Shown one piece after another: positions 1 to 14,861 of a stretch of 64,000 nucleotides of DNA. Every line of letters begins with the position of its first letter. Positions within the stretch are counted from its first letter, which is position 1. The notes below the pieces were generated by a model, which worked only from the letters and a program-made list of their open reading frames with translations, did not search any database and had not been told where the DNA came from. Origin of the DNA: Edolisoma coerulescens. Its lineage: Eukaryota; Chordata; Aves; Passeriformes; Campephagidae. The stretch is from positions 1-64,000 of the forward strand of contig VWZW01004032.1 in assembly GCA_013397115.1 (NCBI GenBank), given 5' to 3'. The translations under genes and the position numbers were made by a program.

Positions 1-3000
1 ATTATAAATTATATAAATTATATTATATAAATATATTAAAAAAATCAGCTATGCATCTTTTACTCAGGTGATTATTTAAAGTCTGGGAATAATGAAAAGT
101 GTAATTATAATAAAAAATATATCTTTTTCCCTCATGTATTCTTTTCTAAGACAACTCAAATATAATTTCATATTTAGAAGACAGTAAACACTCCCATAGT
201 AAGCAAGTCAATGCTTCTAAGTAAATTTTGGAGTTTGATATGAGTTGCTATAAAGCTAAGGAATCTACTGAATTTAATAAAAGCCAGGGCATTTCTGAGG
301 TATTAGCAGGAAGGAAGAATGTGATAAAGCATGTTTCCTCAAGAGATAAACATTTGATATCCTTGGTTATACAAGTAGAGATTTCAGGTCTTAAGCAGAG
401 ATTTGTACTAATCACAGTGAATTACTCTGTAAAACAGAAGTGAAAGCATTATATGAACAAATTAGGGCAATCTCTCGAGAGAAAATAGTGTTAAGAAGTC
501 TTTCATTGTAGAAGGGTTTTTGTTTTTTTCTTTTCACTCAGCCTTTTACATAACTCACAAAAAAAGATCTATAAAACTCAAAGAGCTTCAAGAAAAGCTG
601 TGATGTAAGAAAATCTCTAAAGTTCATCTGCACAGGCCTGGTGTTAACAAAAGTTTTGCAGCATCAAATATAACAGAAAAAATTGACATAGAAATTGTTG
701 TGAAATTTATACCTCATGCCCAAGTTGTCATGTCTATGCTTTACTCATCATTGATATGATTCAGAATTCAACAAATGTACTTCAAATCTTATTTCCAAAA
801 TAAGATTAGTAAAGTTGCATGAATTTTGAGATTAAGGGAATTTTAGATTTCTGTTTGAATACTGTTTGCAGCAAAATGGACCAGATAAATTTTCAATCAA
901 AAAATCTGTGCATTCTAAAGTTTGCTTACTGAAGTAATATATAGTAGAAGATATTGTACCTGTTAAAATTACATACATAATACTTTGATGACTTCAGGTA
1001 ATTTTAGGGAGAAACTTAAATGTGCCATAGGTTGATTAAGTGCTGTTCCAAACACAGGTAATAGAAAGACACCTAAATAGCCTCACTCAAATAATTCTCT
1101 TCTGATCACACCACCATTTCACAGTGTTTTTAATGATTATTCTCTATTCGCCTCACAGCTGCAAACACATCCTGTCATTGTTTAAAACAGTGTGACTTAA
1201 ACATCAGTATGAAAAATACTGACTTTTGAGCACATCTATATTATAATATGCTACCAGGGTATTATCATAAGTAAAACTGGGAATTTATAACACGGTTTTA
1301 CACAAGAGACCACACTGAAATTTATAATCTTGGAGCTACTCCTTTTAATAAAATGGAATCAAATTGGTTTAAAACAAATGGAATCTGAATTAAGACATAT
1401 ATTTCGTTTGTCCTAAATTTATGGACGCCAATTACCTTAAACTTAATACAATTTGGAAGGGCACCTGAATGAATCACTGGTAAGTGCTTTGGTGTTGTTC
1501 CAAGTGCCAACAGCAGACAGCAAAAGATGCTATAACTTTTTTTGGAAAAGGACTGCTCAGTGGAACTGTTACACTTGCAACACATCCCCTATTGCAAGGC
1601 TGCTCATGCAAGGTCAGCATCAACTTCTAAGTAACTATAAGGACCCCCAAAATCCCAACCTCTGTCTTTGGATATAAGAATACAGATAAGTTTGTCATAA
1701 ATTAAGAGAGAAATAGACATCTCGCACCTTTCACGAACTGTGGACTAAATTTATATTCAACAACCCTACTTTTGATGTACTCTATTCACCTTATCTTGAC
1801 AATAATTGGAATGTACCTCTGTCAAGAACACTGACTTTTGGAGATTTATTTCCATATAATTCCCTTGACACACTTCCTGTTTGTACATTTTTATGTTTTC
1901 TATACCTTAGAGGTGTCCCATGTGCCTGTATGTTCTTATACAGCTGAAAAATATGTTCATGGAAGAATAAGGGCTAAGAACAACTGACAGAAGTAAGGTA
2001 AAGCACCACATTTGCCTGGATACCAGCTGAGGATCAGTAGTGGTTGCCCCTGTAATGAATTTCTGTCAAACTCTGTGGCAGAAAGGAAGGAAAAGTGTGA
2101 AAGTGAAATGAGGCTGGCTGACACAGACTTCATTTTCAGTAATTGGTGCTGAAGGAGGACTAGAGGGTAGACTCTTGAACTCTGAGGTAGAAACAGGCAA
2201 ACTGTCTTCTCAAAGAATCTTCTGTAAGACTAGCCAGCTGGACTGCAAAGAGGTGGAGACAAGCACCTGAAATGGGTGTTACAGAGATTTCTTTGGATAT
2301 ATTGTAGAAAGAGGAGTTCTTGTGTTGAGTCTGAGAGAGCTGAAAAATAAAACTGGAAGCTGGGAAAGGGTGACTGTCAGTTGGCAGCGTAAAAGTTGCT
2401 TTAGTTAATATATAGGATCTGTCTGTTTTGTAAGTTTCACATGAAGGATTGAATTTTAAAGACGAAAGACAGTGTTTGACTAACGTTTACACCTGTGTCC
2501 AGCAAAGGCCTAATTTTCTCCTCCAGGAGTACAAAAATTATTTTTTTGAGCTGTTTTTCACTGGTACAAATAAAATGCATAATGCATCGTGATGCAGCAA
2601 TGTCTTTTTTTTTTTTAGAAAGTAATTTGTGCCACAGGTGAACATATCGAAACCACTTATTTTGAGAATATCTAACTGCATTCCTAAATGACATGTATAT
2701 TTTCTCAGGTTAATTAGCATTTTCTGCACAGTATATGTGAAGCATCCAAGCATGATGATGTCACTTATTTCCTGTGCCCAGAGCATATGACAAGGCAATT
2801 GGTTGTTATTAACCAGCCGAGCACAGCAGCATTCTTTTCACTACTGTTTCTCTGAAGAGGAGTTTACTTTGTGTTATGCATAGTCTTCAGCTTTCATTCC
2901 TTCCTGTTTTCACCCTATTTATTCTCTGGATTATATGCAAGTGGGACCAACTGATCTTCACACTGAGTTACTGTTTTGAACCCAGGAGTCTGACCAAGTC

Positions 3001-6000
3001 TGTCTCGTTGTCTGTGTTCCACCACTATTCTCTTATTTTAGAGAAAACAAATAGCTGTTGTGACATTTTCTTGCAAATACAGTTCCCCGCAAGCAATGAA
3101 CCAGCCACTGAATCTGTTCCATGCTTCTTAGAAAGGGAGAGTAAACATAAAGTGTTGTGAGCCTTGTTCAAATATCCAAGGCTCATTTTGTCCCCCATTA
3201 TCACTCTTCAGTTTCCTCTGTAGGGATGAACCTCTGGAACACTTTGTTTCAGAGCATCTACTCTATCTGAGACTCGTATATCAAAATACCATCCTCTGTG
3301 TCAGGGACTCGTGAAGGCCTAGATACAGCCCCCAACTCAGAGCTTTTTAGTTATACCTTTATTGCAATTATCTAAGCAATGGAAAAATTTGCCCCCCGAT
3401 CATTCCTGTCAGGTAAGTGTAGTGTTTACTGTTTCAGACAAGGGATGAGAGGAAAGCCATGCCCCATTATCTTTATTAGCTTGTGCTGTGGGGGCAGAAT
3501 TGTGTAGCTGTTCTTGTTCTTTGTCCCCTGTTTTGTTGGCTGATGCTGAATGAATTAGTAACTATGATTCCCAATGACTTTACATGCAAAGCTTGCTCAG
3601 GGATGCTGAAGAGGACGATTTTTGGTTTTTTCTCTGTTTTTATTCAGTCTCAAAGTCTAGTATTATACATAGTATGATAAACACAGCAAGCTACAAAATT
3701 TTGGTGTACTGAACTACTGAAAAGTCTGCCGCTGTTCACAATTACCCTCTAACGATTTCTACTTCATGTTATTAGTTACAATCAGACTTGTGCTGTGCTC
3801 AAAAGGAGGGAACATAAGAAGCTGGTCTTTTCATACCAGGTATGTCTGTAACCATGTTTGGAGGGTAAGAACTGCATGTAAGAGTATCATTTGTCCTAAA
3901 GACAATATCTGATGACAGTTTTTAGTGTTTTTCTAACCTCTGGAGTTGACTGAGAAACAAATAATTGAGTCTTTTTTTCCCCCCACTGTTCTCATACTCA
4001 CAATAGGCATTGGGAATATAAGGAAGATTCATGCCAATGAGACGAAGTTGACCTAAAGGCACTACTATGATCAGAAACTATTACTCCCTGAAAAGACATG
4101 TCATTAATTTTCCACATGTGGTCCTTGGTATTTTAGAAAAAAACATATTCATAGGAAAAATACCTCGTTTTGACTCAATTAGTCATCTATGGTGCACAAT
4201 GCGGCTGCATGTAGTGATACTGAAGATAATTTCCTTCTAAAGAAGTCAGAGAGAAAATGGCAATTCCTAGAGTTTTTTATTGACTTTTAAAAGCTTGATA
4301 GCAAAGTTATTTGGCCTCTCTGATGACCTGGTGATTCACCAGAGTGGCACAGCCAAAACAATGATAATAAGAATACTAGCAAAGTCAGTAATCTCTTCGA
4401 AACACAGATCTAGAACTCTCAACTACCATATCCAGGTTTGCCCACCTCTATGAGGAGCAGCAACAACATGAAAGTAAGCCCTTCTTTCTTGGGAGTGTAA
4501 AGATGTATAAATGGAATACAAGCCTTTTCCTGTAAGCTGGCAAGGTACACCATTAGTGCTACTACACTCAACATAAAAGAACAATTGAAGCCTATAATAT
4601 AATCAGAGATTTTTTCCTTATTAGCAGATGTGTTTTTTAAGGAAATTCATAAGACAAAGGGAGAGGATGAAATATTTTCAATTAAGAAAATAAAAAAGTT
4701 AGCTTTTTTAGGATTCTCAGATAAATTATTTTAATAATTACTTTACAGACAATGTCTAGATGGGATGATTTACAAAACAACTTAAAATGTGTCATTAATT
4801 ATACTAAATATTTACCTCTGGAAGAGAATCCACGCTGCTCTGGTTAAGTGCATCTATAAACTGTATTTGACTCTGTCCTGGAAATCTTGTATTTTGTGGA
4901 TCCCATCCTTTTTTATGTGCAGAAATACTATAGACATTAATGAACAAAAGCCCTGCAAACTAGACTTGATGGAAAGAAAGATTAAAAGACTAGTGCATTA
5001 CATTCTATTCTTGTAGCTGTTGCATGTGCATTAGGCTAGATTATAGAGAACTCTGGTGTACTGCTCATTTCTGCTTTAGACCTCTGTTGAGTAAATGAAT
5101 GAATAAACATGAGTGTGATATATCAAAAAGGGCAGTTCAGTAAATTCTGTATCTTGGGGAATCCACCGTCAATCCAGTATTCCATGGGTATGGGATAGAG
5201 GTAACTAAAGATTGAAAAACTCCAAAGCTATAAAAAGGGAAGGCTAAGAACACGCCAAGTAACAACCTGTTGCTATATACCAGAACACACAGTAAATAAA
5301 ACCAGAAAAGCCGCAAAAGAAAGAGAGTGTACTTCCCATGCTAATTCTCTCACTGTTGCTGCACACAGGAACCTCATCCCTATGTTCTGGCTGTATCCAC
5401 AGGACACTCTCAGCTCCATCTGCCTTGTCAGAGCCCCAGTGTTCTTGCTAGCTCTTCTTCTGCATCAAACAGGTTGGCCCTGCCTGTGGGCAGTGAGTCA
5501 TGTAAGCGTATGGTACACTGCACTGCAAAACTCTGAAGCAGGGAAGCAAGCCACCAGCTGGCATTAATCAGGGACCATTAACCATAAACAAGCATGTCTT
5601 CTTTCATGGCTTCTAAATTTAGTTTCTAACAATTACTGTTTCTTCTACATTTCATTTAATTTCAGGCTGTGTGCGGGTGGGCAATGAGGACTATGGATTT
5701 CTTGGATCTAGGAATACAGTTTCAAGGTATTTCCTATGTATTTTCTATGGTTTTTGTCCAGCAGTGGTATTTAGACAATATTAATGAACATTAATACAAA
5801 ATACGAAACTCTACAACTCACAGCTTACTAGCAAAATATTTTGTACTATTATACTTCCCATATTGTACTGCCTCTGAACATTTTGTTGAGTTCCTGCTGT
5901 TGAATAGCTTGCAGCTATTTGGACTCCTGTGAACTCTCTCCCACAAATCTGTATTGCCAGCCAAGCCAGACTAAGGCTATGGATAACTGCTGTTTGCAAA

Positions 6001-9000
6001 ATATTCCCTACAATCAACTGAAATGGTTTTTTGTTATAAGTGTCAGGTTTGGCCAGACTAAGTCTACTGACCAATCTTGACACTAAATCACTCATATGTA
6101 GGACCTATTTCCATCCTGCAGCTGCAAACATTTTGTTCATCTGTCACACTTGCTACAGGATGAACAGGCAATAGATGCGTGTCCTAGCTGCTTTAGGGTG
6201 TCATTTCTCCTTCGTCCTAAATAGCCTGAAATGCCAGTGTTGCTAATTTCCCATGTATTTAGTTTTAGTCTGACAGGAGGTAGAAATGACAACACATAAA
6301 AGACAGGCTAAGGATAGTCGCTGAATATTCCTGGGATTATTAACTAAATTTTCTTGTGATATCTTCTTCCAATGGTCATTTCTGCAATTTGGGAAGACAA
6401 TTAGTATAAGCACAAATCTTGTTTTGTTCTACACTCTCTTGCTAATACCAGTTAATAATTGTAGTTAATAACTTGCTAGGAGGCAAGTCTCATTATTTCT
6501 TGGAAACTCATGTTCTCAGATGCTATTAAGTCCTCCTTACACGAGTCACTCTGCTCACTCTAGTATGTTGTGAATTTTCTAATTCACCTTAGAGTTTTTC
6601 CACTCATATTCATCAAAGCAAAGGTTCTTCTGTTGTGTATCAGACCACTCTAAGACGGCTTTATATAGACAGAAGATTGCCTGCACACTTTTCTGGAAAA
6701 AGATCTGAGGTAGTCAGAAAATAAGAGTTTAATTTTGGGACATCTTCCTTGATAGCTACAGAAGGTTATCTGCAAACCTTTGTTTAAACCAAAATCGGTA
6801 GGAAAACAAGTGTTTAATTTGGGAGGAATCTGTTTGTTGAAAGTAAATGACAAAACTTGAACAACAAAAATGTACAGAATTTTATAAAGAAAGATGGCAT
6901 GACTACCACAATATTCATCCACCCTCCTCTGCTGGCTTTGCAGTACACACTGGTGCACTAATGGATACCAATTTAAAGCTAGCTCAAAAATCTCTACATA
7001 AGCTGCAGTGTGTGCTGTCTGCAGTATAAACATACTCTGAGAAGCTTTTAAAATCCTGTAGATACTTAAATTACAAGTTGCCTTGTAGTAAATCTCGACA
7101 TATTTCTATATGTTGAACTCAATAAGGGCCAATAAACCAATTTAGGCATCTCATTTATGGCTAAGGGCTTAGATCTTGAGTTAAGTTGCAATTATTTATA
7201 TAGTTCCTATGTGTCTGTTACTGAGTTGTATTTCAGGATATTACTATGCCATGGGCTTCTTCTACTTTTTTTAAAAAATAATACATGTCAGAAGCTGCAG
7301 GAGAACATAATGTGTGAGGATTTATTTGTGTATTTATTTTATTGAACAATACACACTAATGTTTCTTTAGAAAAGACGTCACTAGTTTTTGAGAGGACCC
7401 ATTTATCTTTGATTTTTTCGCTTTAATTCTCTCACAATAGCTGGTTCCTGGGTGAAAGCAAGAAACATAATTTTACTGTAGTAGCAGACATTCTCCACTA
7501 AGAACTTGCATTCTTGTTTTCCTGGTTTTGTTGCCCCTCAGCTGGAACTTTGACCCGATTACTGCTGCTTTTTTCTGTTAATGGAGCACTAAATTTGCTT
7601 GTATAAATTAAAGTTTCCCAGTTGACAACTGCCCTTGAATAGGTGAATTTGTACAGTCTGTAAAGTAGACAAAGATGCCAAAATACCCCAAACCAAGCAA
7701 GCTCATTCCCTGTGTAGTAGGAAGATTTTGGGGTGGCTAGGGTGGGGTTAGCTAATAGGATTATGGTGCAAACCAGCAGCATATGAGGAACATGTTAAAT
7801 TCCAAGAGATACTGGTCTAACCTTGCTGGAGATAGGTGATCCTCACTTAGAGAGTTTGAAGAAGCTAAGCCAGTTGCTGCTTAATTTAGGCCAGGAGCAG
7901 CATAAATTGGCTTGTTTCAGTGAAGGACAATCAACTGAACCAGGCAAGTATGAAGCAAAATAAAATTAGACCTGTTTCAAGGAAAGTAGGACAGTCTGCT
8001 TACCCGTGGTCAGTCACAATACCCAAACCCAGTCCCATGCTGCCCATTGAAGTACTTTTTGTCTTTGCTCCATGTTCTTTTTACTCAAAGATTTATCCTT
8101 TCAGCCTGGAATACACCCAGTAACGCTGCATAGAAGACTGGATGAGAAAACTAATCTGCTAATATTATTAATAATTAGGCAGACTTGTAATTGCCAACTT
8201 CTGCCTATTTCCATAAATATACAGATGTACAGCTAGACATCACTTTCACTGTCCTCAAGCTTCCTGGAAGTGAGCCAGCACCAGTCCAGATGCTGTATAG
8301 CTCCATGTGCAGGTTAGTAATCAGGGTATATGTGCTCAGCCTAAGCACTCTCCTAGACCAGCTACAAGGCCTGAACTGAGCATTTAGCTCAGAGAGTGAG
8401 CAAAGCGCCTGAAACTTTTTGTACCTGCTCTACAGTGTTGCTGTTACAGAGGAAGAAGAGAGGAAAACATTAGCATCCCTGAAGATACACTCCTTAAGTG
8501 ACAAAATGGTTGATTAAGTTTTGTCTACCTTAAGTGCAAAAAGAAGGGAGATGGATTCCTTCAGAGCATGACATCAACACCTTTATACTGTCTGTACTGC
8601 CATGTGGATGCCATTCTTCCTTCCCTCAGAAGTCAAGATGAATTCCAGCATCCACTCCAATGGACCAGCCAAAGCTACCCCTAGATTTTAGTATGAGATA
8701 ATACTTCCAGAGTCTACAGGCTTGGTTCACCCAGAGTAACTCAGGTTTTAAGTCTGGAGCCAAATCAGACTTTTGCAGGGATAAATTCACTTCAGGTAGA
8801 ACTAAGGCATAAATGGATGTATCTTTCAGGTCAGTGCCCTACTCACTGGGCTCTGGACAGGTAAAGTGAGTCCATCTGTAACTAGATATGATTACATATT
8901 ATTTTGTAGGTAAATGCATGCTTAGTTTTTGCTACTAAAAGCCAACTACTTGATAGTTATGACAGAGGAGCAATATAACCATGGTAAATGTAGAGCTGGA

Positions 9001-9920
9001 TTTGGACTAGAGGGTTTTTTCTTCTGTCACGGAAAAGATTCATGTTGAACTGAGATCCTAAGCTAAGGAAGATCATTGATGACGCCCTTCAAGTCAGAAA
9101 AAGGTGGTATCTCCTGGGAATTGTTTTCACGTTCAGTAAATGATTGGATGCTCCGGCTCTCCCAAGACCACAGCTAAAAGGTGGTCGTTTGAGTTGTAAA
9201 CAGACATTTCAAGGTTTTGGCATTTCAGGTGTTCAAAGGATAGTTTGTTGCAGTTGCTCTGTAAAGAATGAAAGCAAACTTTTAACTCCTGAAAAGCTGA
9301 ACTGACATCTTCCAGATACTTCCAGTAGTTGTCTGAGCACTGCAAGTAGCTGGAGACTAAAGACATAATGTTAGATTTAAATTATTTAAGAATTCGGTTC
9401 TAATAAAGTAGCACACATAATTGGTAAGACAAAGTCACCTTTAGCAGAAGTACGCTGATTTTGTGCTATAGAATAATATCAGAAATTGGCAATGCCTATA
9501 CTTCAGGGTAAATATTCAGGATGTAGTTGTAATACAGCATCTTGTAAATAAAGAAGAAAGCATTTATTGAGGTAAACCTGACAAACAGATAACATGATTT
9601 TTAATTTGTCTAGAGGTATCTGCTCAATTATTGAGCTACAGCTTATATCTGATACTTTCAATAATTTATACAGTATCCATATATAAATGTTTCAATGGGA
9701 GAATTTCTTAGTTCTTTCACTTAAATATACAAGATCACAGATCTTGTCTCATTACCATTCCTTTGTGTCGCATGATTAAATTATCAAATATGCAGTAATT
9801 TTTGTATGATTGTTATAAATAATAGGAATTTTTGAATTTTTTAGCTACATGTGCTGAAATACATGGAACCATATGAGTTACCATGAAGAAAAAAACCTCT
9901 ATTCTAGAGAGGTTTGTACA
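1..9920. other. Unique AT-rich sequence, no identified gene
   Basis: No recognisable gene, RNA gene or young repeat is visible here. Open frames are short and of the number expected by chance at this base composition. The first 35 bases are nearly pure A/T. A T-run lies near 2605-2617. The only splice-bracketed segment I noticed is 5666-5726, listed separately. Ancient decayed repeats could be present below what can be recognised by eye. Confidence 0.6.
5666..5726 (+). other. Candidate exon (61 nt), weak
   Basis: The segment follows a pyrimidine-rich stretch ending in TTTAATTTCAG and is followed by AAG|GTATTT, a fair donor. Two frames are open. One, starting at 5668, reads CVRVGNEDYGFLGSRNTVS; the other, starting at 5666, reads AVCGWAMRTMDFLDLG and onwards. 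No partner exon was found nearby and I recognise neither peptide. A 61-nt open segment between chance splice signals is not rare in 64 kb, so this is a lead only. Confidence 0.2.
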
Positions 9921-10080
9921 CTCAGAGAGATTGTGAAACGTCCATCCTTGGAAATACTCAAAACCTGACTGCACATGGTCCTGGGGAACCTGCTTTGGCT
10001 GATGCTTCTTCAGCAGGGTAGCTGGATGAGATGGTATGCAGAGTTCTCATCCAACATAAACAGTTCTGTGATTCTCTGAT
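9921..10080 (+). mobile_element. CR1 LINE, 3' terminal fragment
   Basis: A short, diverged 3' tail of a chicken repeat 1 (CR1) non-LTR retrotransposon. It shows the usual order of the CR1 3' untranslated end: a CCTTGGAAATACTCAAAACC segment, a CTTCAGCAGGGTAGCTGGATGAG segment split by substitutions, and the terminal octamer-type tail TTCTGTGATTCTCTGAT. The 5' part is missing, as in nearly all CR1 copies. It carries no coding sequence. Confidence 0.85.
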
Positions 10081-13000
10081 AGCTAAAGTCTTCGCATGCA
10101 ACAAATATTAATAAGCACTTTGGTGTAGTGGTGAAAGTTTGGGGTATTTTCTGTATCTGGGTTAATTGGAAAAAGATACTACAGGAGCAGTTCATTTTAA
10201 GGTAGCAATAACAAATTGAGAGAGAGAGTTTACAGAAAATTAAAAATGCTGGATGATGGAATTCTGAACTTTGAGTTTAAATTTTTCCTTATTACTTATT
10301 TAACAAGCAGAATGAAACCTAACATACCAGTTAATGAAAATAACATGGCAAAAAGACAAACTGTCAGTACTGCTGCATAACTATTGGTTAAAAAAGACCG
10401 AACAACTCTGAAAACAAAACCCAAACACAAACTTTAACAGCCAAGAAGTAGTTGTGATTATTTAAAAGCTCTTCTTGTTTTTATCAAATTTTATCTAATC
10501 TATGTGGGAAAAAAGTATTTGAACAGGCAGTATTTGAACATCCATGTGACTGGACGTGGAATACTGGAATTACCTTGGAACAGACCAAGAAAGATGTAAG
10601 GAATGAAGATCCAACTATTTTCTATGTCAGAAGAGATCTGAAGCCAACTTTGTCTCCTGATATAATGGTCTGATCACATGGGAGGTCTAGTATATAAAAA
10701 TAATAATTTGTGTAGTCTTTTTTGTGAGGTACAGTTGTGGTCCCTTGAGATGGCAGAGAACCATCTGCCTCTGCATACACAGCCTGCAGAGAATAGAACC
10801 AGAATGAATTATCTGATTTCTTGAGAAGCACATGAAAGATAAATTATTTGATCCATACTAAAATCCAGGCAGAAACTGAGATGTATATGCAGTGTTAACA
10901 ATTATGAGACTGGCACTTGAAGTGGGACACTAAAATGGGTAAATCTGACAGTTTATATAGACTTGCGGGGTCTGTTATGTTGGTGTTTTTCTGTTTTACA
11001 CCAATATACAGCCAGTTCATTAGGACCACACAGAAGGCAGACCCAGCTGCTGCCTACAAAGTCATTCTCCATGTCCTGATAATTAAATATTTGATATAAA
11101 TCAGCATGATGCCACTTTCAAATATCCCATGGATCAGGGATTAAGATTTCCAAGTGAAGAGGTAGATATCTGTTAAGATTTAAATATTTAATCAAACCGG
11201 CTTACGTTCTTGTCTCTTATCTTTACAGATCTCAGGATACTTCTGATGAATTTTCCAAATCCTGCTGCATGCTCCAAGTCCTTCAGGAAAAGGACTTCCA
11301 CTGTTACCAGAACTTCATTCATTTATTTCTTGAACTATGATATCAAGCAAACTCAACTGGAATTAGCATCGAAGAGCTTTTCTCTAGGACTTTTCTTACT
11401 AGTTAATGGTGACTTTGTGAAATATAGTGCGTTTTTTTCTGTTCTCAAACTAAAAACAAAAATGAGTGCAAACAAAAACCTTGAAACTGGCAAGTTCATG
11501 TGGAGATGTATTAAAGACCTCTTATCCAGGATGGTGTAAATAGCTTCCTTAATCACCTATATGTGTATTTGTGTCAGATGGGTTTTCACTAACAGTGCTT
11601 TAGGAAATACCTCCTATAATGTTGTTGCAATTGCCTGAATTCCTTCACACTTTACTACCTCCTCCCTCTCCTCCCACCACACCATGGGTCCTCATGGCAT
11701 ATCTTGACAGATTTCTAAAGTATTAATGAGGACTAGGTAAAATTATTTTGGTTAATTTTCTTATGTTCTTCCTTATATATCACCTTCTTGACAAAATTAA
11801 ATAAAAAAAAGTTGTATTGATACAGTAAGTATCCCAGGTGTCCAGTCAACAAAAAACATTTAGAGAAATTTTATATCTGTCACAATCACTTAATATTTGA
11901 CAGTTATGGAAATGAGTTGCTGCTAGTAACATTTTATTCCTGCTGGTATTATTACTTACACGTATTGGGAAATGTTTGCTTCCTCCAAGACCTAAATGTT
12001 ACCTGCCCTGATTGCAAAAGGATGTCTAAGCCACGGAATACATTAATTCCACACATCCATATAGCATGAACCACAGATCTGTTTCACAGGTGTCTGTGGA
12101 CCATTTACAGTAGCATTCACTTATACACTGCAAAAGCTCCTGCAGTATGTGACAGCCTCTCTTCTCACATAATTTGGAATGCTTTTAAAATACAGCTTTT
12201 AACATACAGCTAAAGAGTCTTTATTAGATTAAATATGATATAAAGGTAACTATAGTATTCCTTTTTCTACATAGGAAAAATTGCTGCTACATTTACAATA
12301 GAAATTTGACTTCTTTATGAAGAATGTTAGAAAGTTCATGGCATCAACTACTATTCACTCATCTCCTGAGAAGGAGTAAAGTTTCAGTAGACCTTTGTTG
12401 ACTATCTGGAGTGACTCTATATTTTATAAACCAGTTTCTTATGATTATCTTAAATATTCTCTGCTGTCCTGTTATCATATCAGTTGACAGTCCACTATGT
12501 GTATCAGCAGAAATATCATGATGCTTATTCTAGCTCATGTACATTCTCTAGTGTTTTGTTATATTTAGTAATTTAACTCTTTAATGACTTCTCTAATTAA
12601 AATTTCTCTGTAATAAAAATGTCTATGCAGCTGTTGATAGTTAGATACTATAGATTGACAGTCCCATGTAAATCTTGATGTTATGGATCTTACTTCATTC
12701 CCTGTGTTGCATTTTATTTCAAAGTTTTCATGTTTGCCTTCCTTGTTTGAAGCACTTGTGTGACTGTGTATATTGGTGTATTTTGTAATTTTCATCATGT
12801 CTCACTAAAACCAGCAATTGTACTCTGGTTTGGGCTTAGTTCAATTTATAAATAATAAATTATTGGCCTACAATTCTTCTTGGGAAAAATGGACAAGGAG
12901 TTTCTTGGAGCTTTTATGTAGTGTATAGCTATTTTTTCTATTTATCTTGCATACTGACCAGGCAGCTAGATGTCCTCCTCTATAAAGGATATTAAAGTCT

Positions 13001-14861
13001 TTTCCTTTACTGCCACTCATTAAAATAAAATTCCAACCTCATTTGCATCACAATTACCTGTAAGTAACAAGGATGGGTCTTAAAAATGCCTGGGGAAACA
13101 TTAGCAATATTTTCTACTTGCCAGAACAATAAAGACATTAACCCCCCCACTACCTGTCAAATTAATTTTACATGCTGACATCTTGAAACACATTTAATCT
13201 GCCATTCTTTTAAGTCAAATAATATCTCTTTTTACTTGCCTTCTTTCTGAGCAACAATTTCCAGTCTTCAATTTATTTTTGTGACATCTTTTCTGTATCC
13301 TGCTTTTTTTTGTCATGTTGCCTCTTGATCTTTTAATATCCTTTTTAAGACTATGTCTAGTGGTTGTGCACTGAAGAAATATGGGTCATTTTGGATCTAT
13401 CTAATAACTTCAGAGCAAAATATGAAATAGCTTGCAGATGTAATATTTCCTTGAGGTGAAGCTGTGAGAATGATAATACATGAACGAGATGGCCATTTAA
13501 ATAACTTGGGAGAGCAATGTTAGCATCTATACTAAACAAATTTTAATAATTTACATTTGGAAATGTGGACTGCGAAAATAGTTACTTGCCAAACCAAAGG
13601 GTGCCCGAAGACCAAGTAAGGAACTCAAGTTAAAGTATGTTCTTTGTAAGTAAAAAATATATCAGTAATTTGTCAAAGTTGTGTCACTGGAAAAGATAAT
13701 AGACTTACTTTTTTCCTCTAGGGAGCTAAGCTGGATTGATATATGTTTTGAAAAAGCATGGAACTAGTATTGAGATAAATCTAAAGGACAGGTGACAAAT
13801 ATTTTTTCAGTGCACAAGGGGCTTGAATTTCAGCTCATGTCTTTTGTCAGTAAGAACAGGAAAACTCATTAAGAAAAAGGAGAGTTGCATCCAGCAGCTC
13901 TTCACATCCTACTTTATTATATTATCAATTCTCTTTTTACCTCTTAATTAAGCTTACTAAATTTGCACACCATGGAACAGGCAGAATGCAAAATGTTGTA
14001 AATAAGGCAAAAGAAAAAATCTGAGACTTGAAGCTACTATTTCTCCCCCATTTCCATTCTGTAAACACGCAAGGTTTTTTTCATTCTAGTGCTCTTGAAT
14101 TGCTTCCCTTCTGAGGAACTGAAATCTTTGGGGATACTCAACAAATAAGGGCTACAGTTTTGTCACACTTTGTCACAGAGGATTATTTCTTGTATTACAT
14201 GTTCCTTGCAATTTTCCTTTGTGGTGAGTAGGACTGCGCACACTGACAGCACTGTAACAACACTGTACTCTGAGTTTGAAGCTACTCCATTTCTGGGAAA
14301 ATTAACTGGTGTGGTTCAAATTTAAGAATGAACTAAACCAGGGCATTGTCAGGAGATATCCACCTTAGTATATTTATGTCTGCATACTTTCCTTCACTCT
14401 TCTGTGATTAACTCCCACTTACTTTAATGAAAGTGGCGTGTTTCCATCAGAGAATGTTCCTTTGAAGATGAAACATGAAAACTCCCTATTGCTTCACTTT
14501 GTCTTTATAATTTATTTTTAAGGAAAATATATTTTATAATTGTAGTAACAGTTAAATGCGACAGAAGAAGTAATAATGCTTTGCTGTCTCCCAAAGATGT
14601 GTCCATGTCTGTGTTACTTTTAAATCTAGTGCCATTGATTTGATTGATGATGTAGCAACTGTGCTTTTGGTTGAAATATATTTCCTGGAATATGGCATTT
14701 CAGATTACCTTCTCCTTGATGAGGACACGAAACATCTTTCTTAGGATGGGGCATTAAAAGAAGTGCTCATCATCTGTGCTATTTTTCCTAAATAACACGT
14801 ACCACCATTTCATACCAGTATTTCAGATCTTAAAAGAGCAGAAGTTCTGTCTTCTATATAA
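10081..14861. other. Unique AT-rich sequence, no identified gene
   Basis: No gene or recognisable repeat was seen. The longest open frames are about 60-110 codons, without splice context, codon pattern or recognisable motif. Short homopolymers occur, for example a C-run near 13141-13147. Much of 12.3-13.4 kb is T-rich and could hide an old element that I cannot identify. Confidence 0.6.

Noticed and set aside
6650..7033. 127-codon minus-strand frame
   Set aside because: A frame of this length is expected about once by chance in a window of this size and composition; no motif or splice context.
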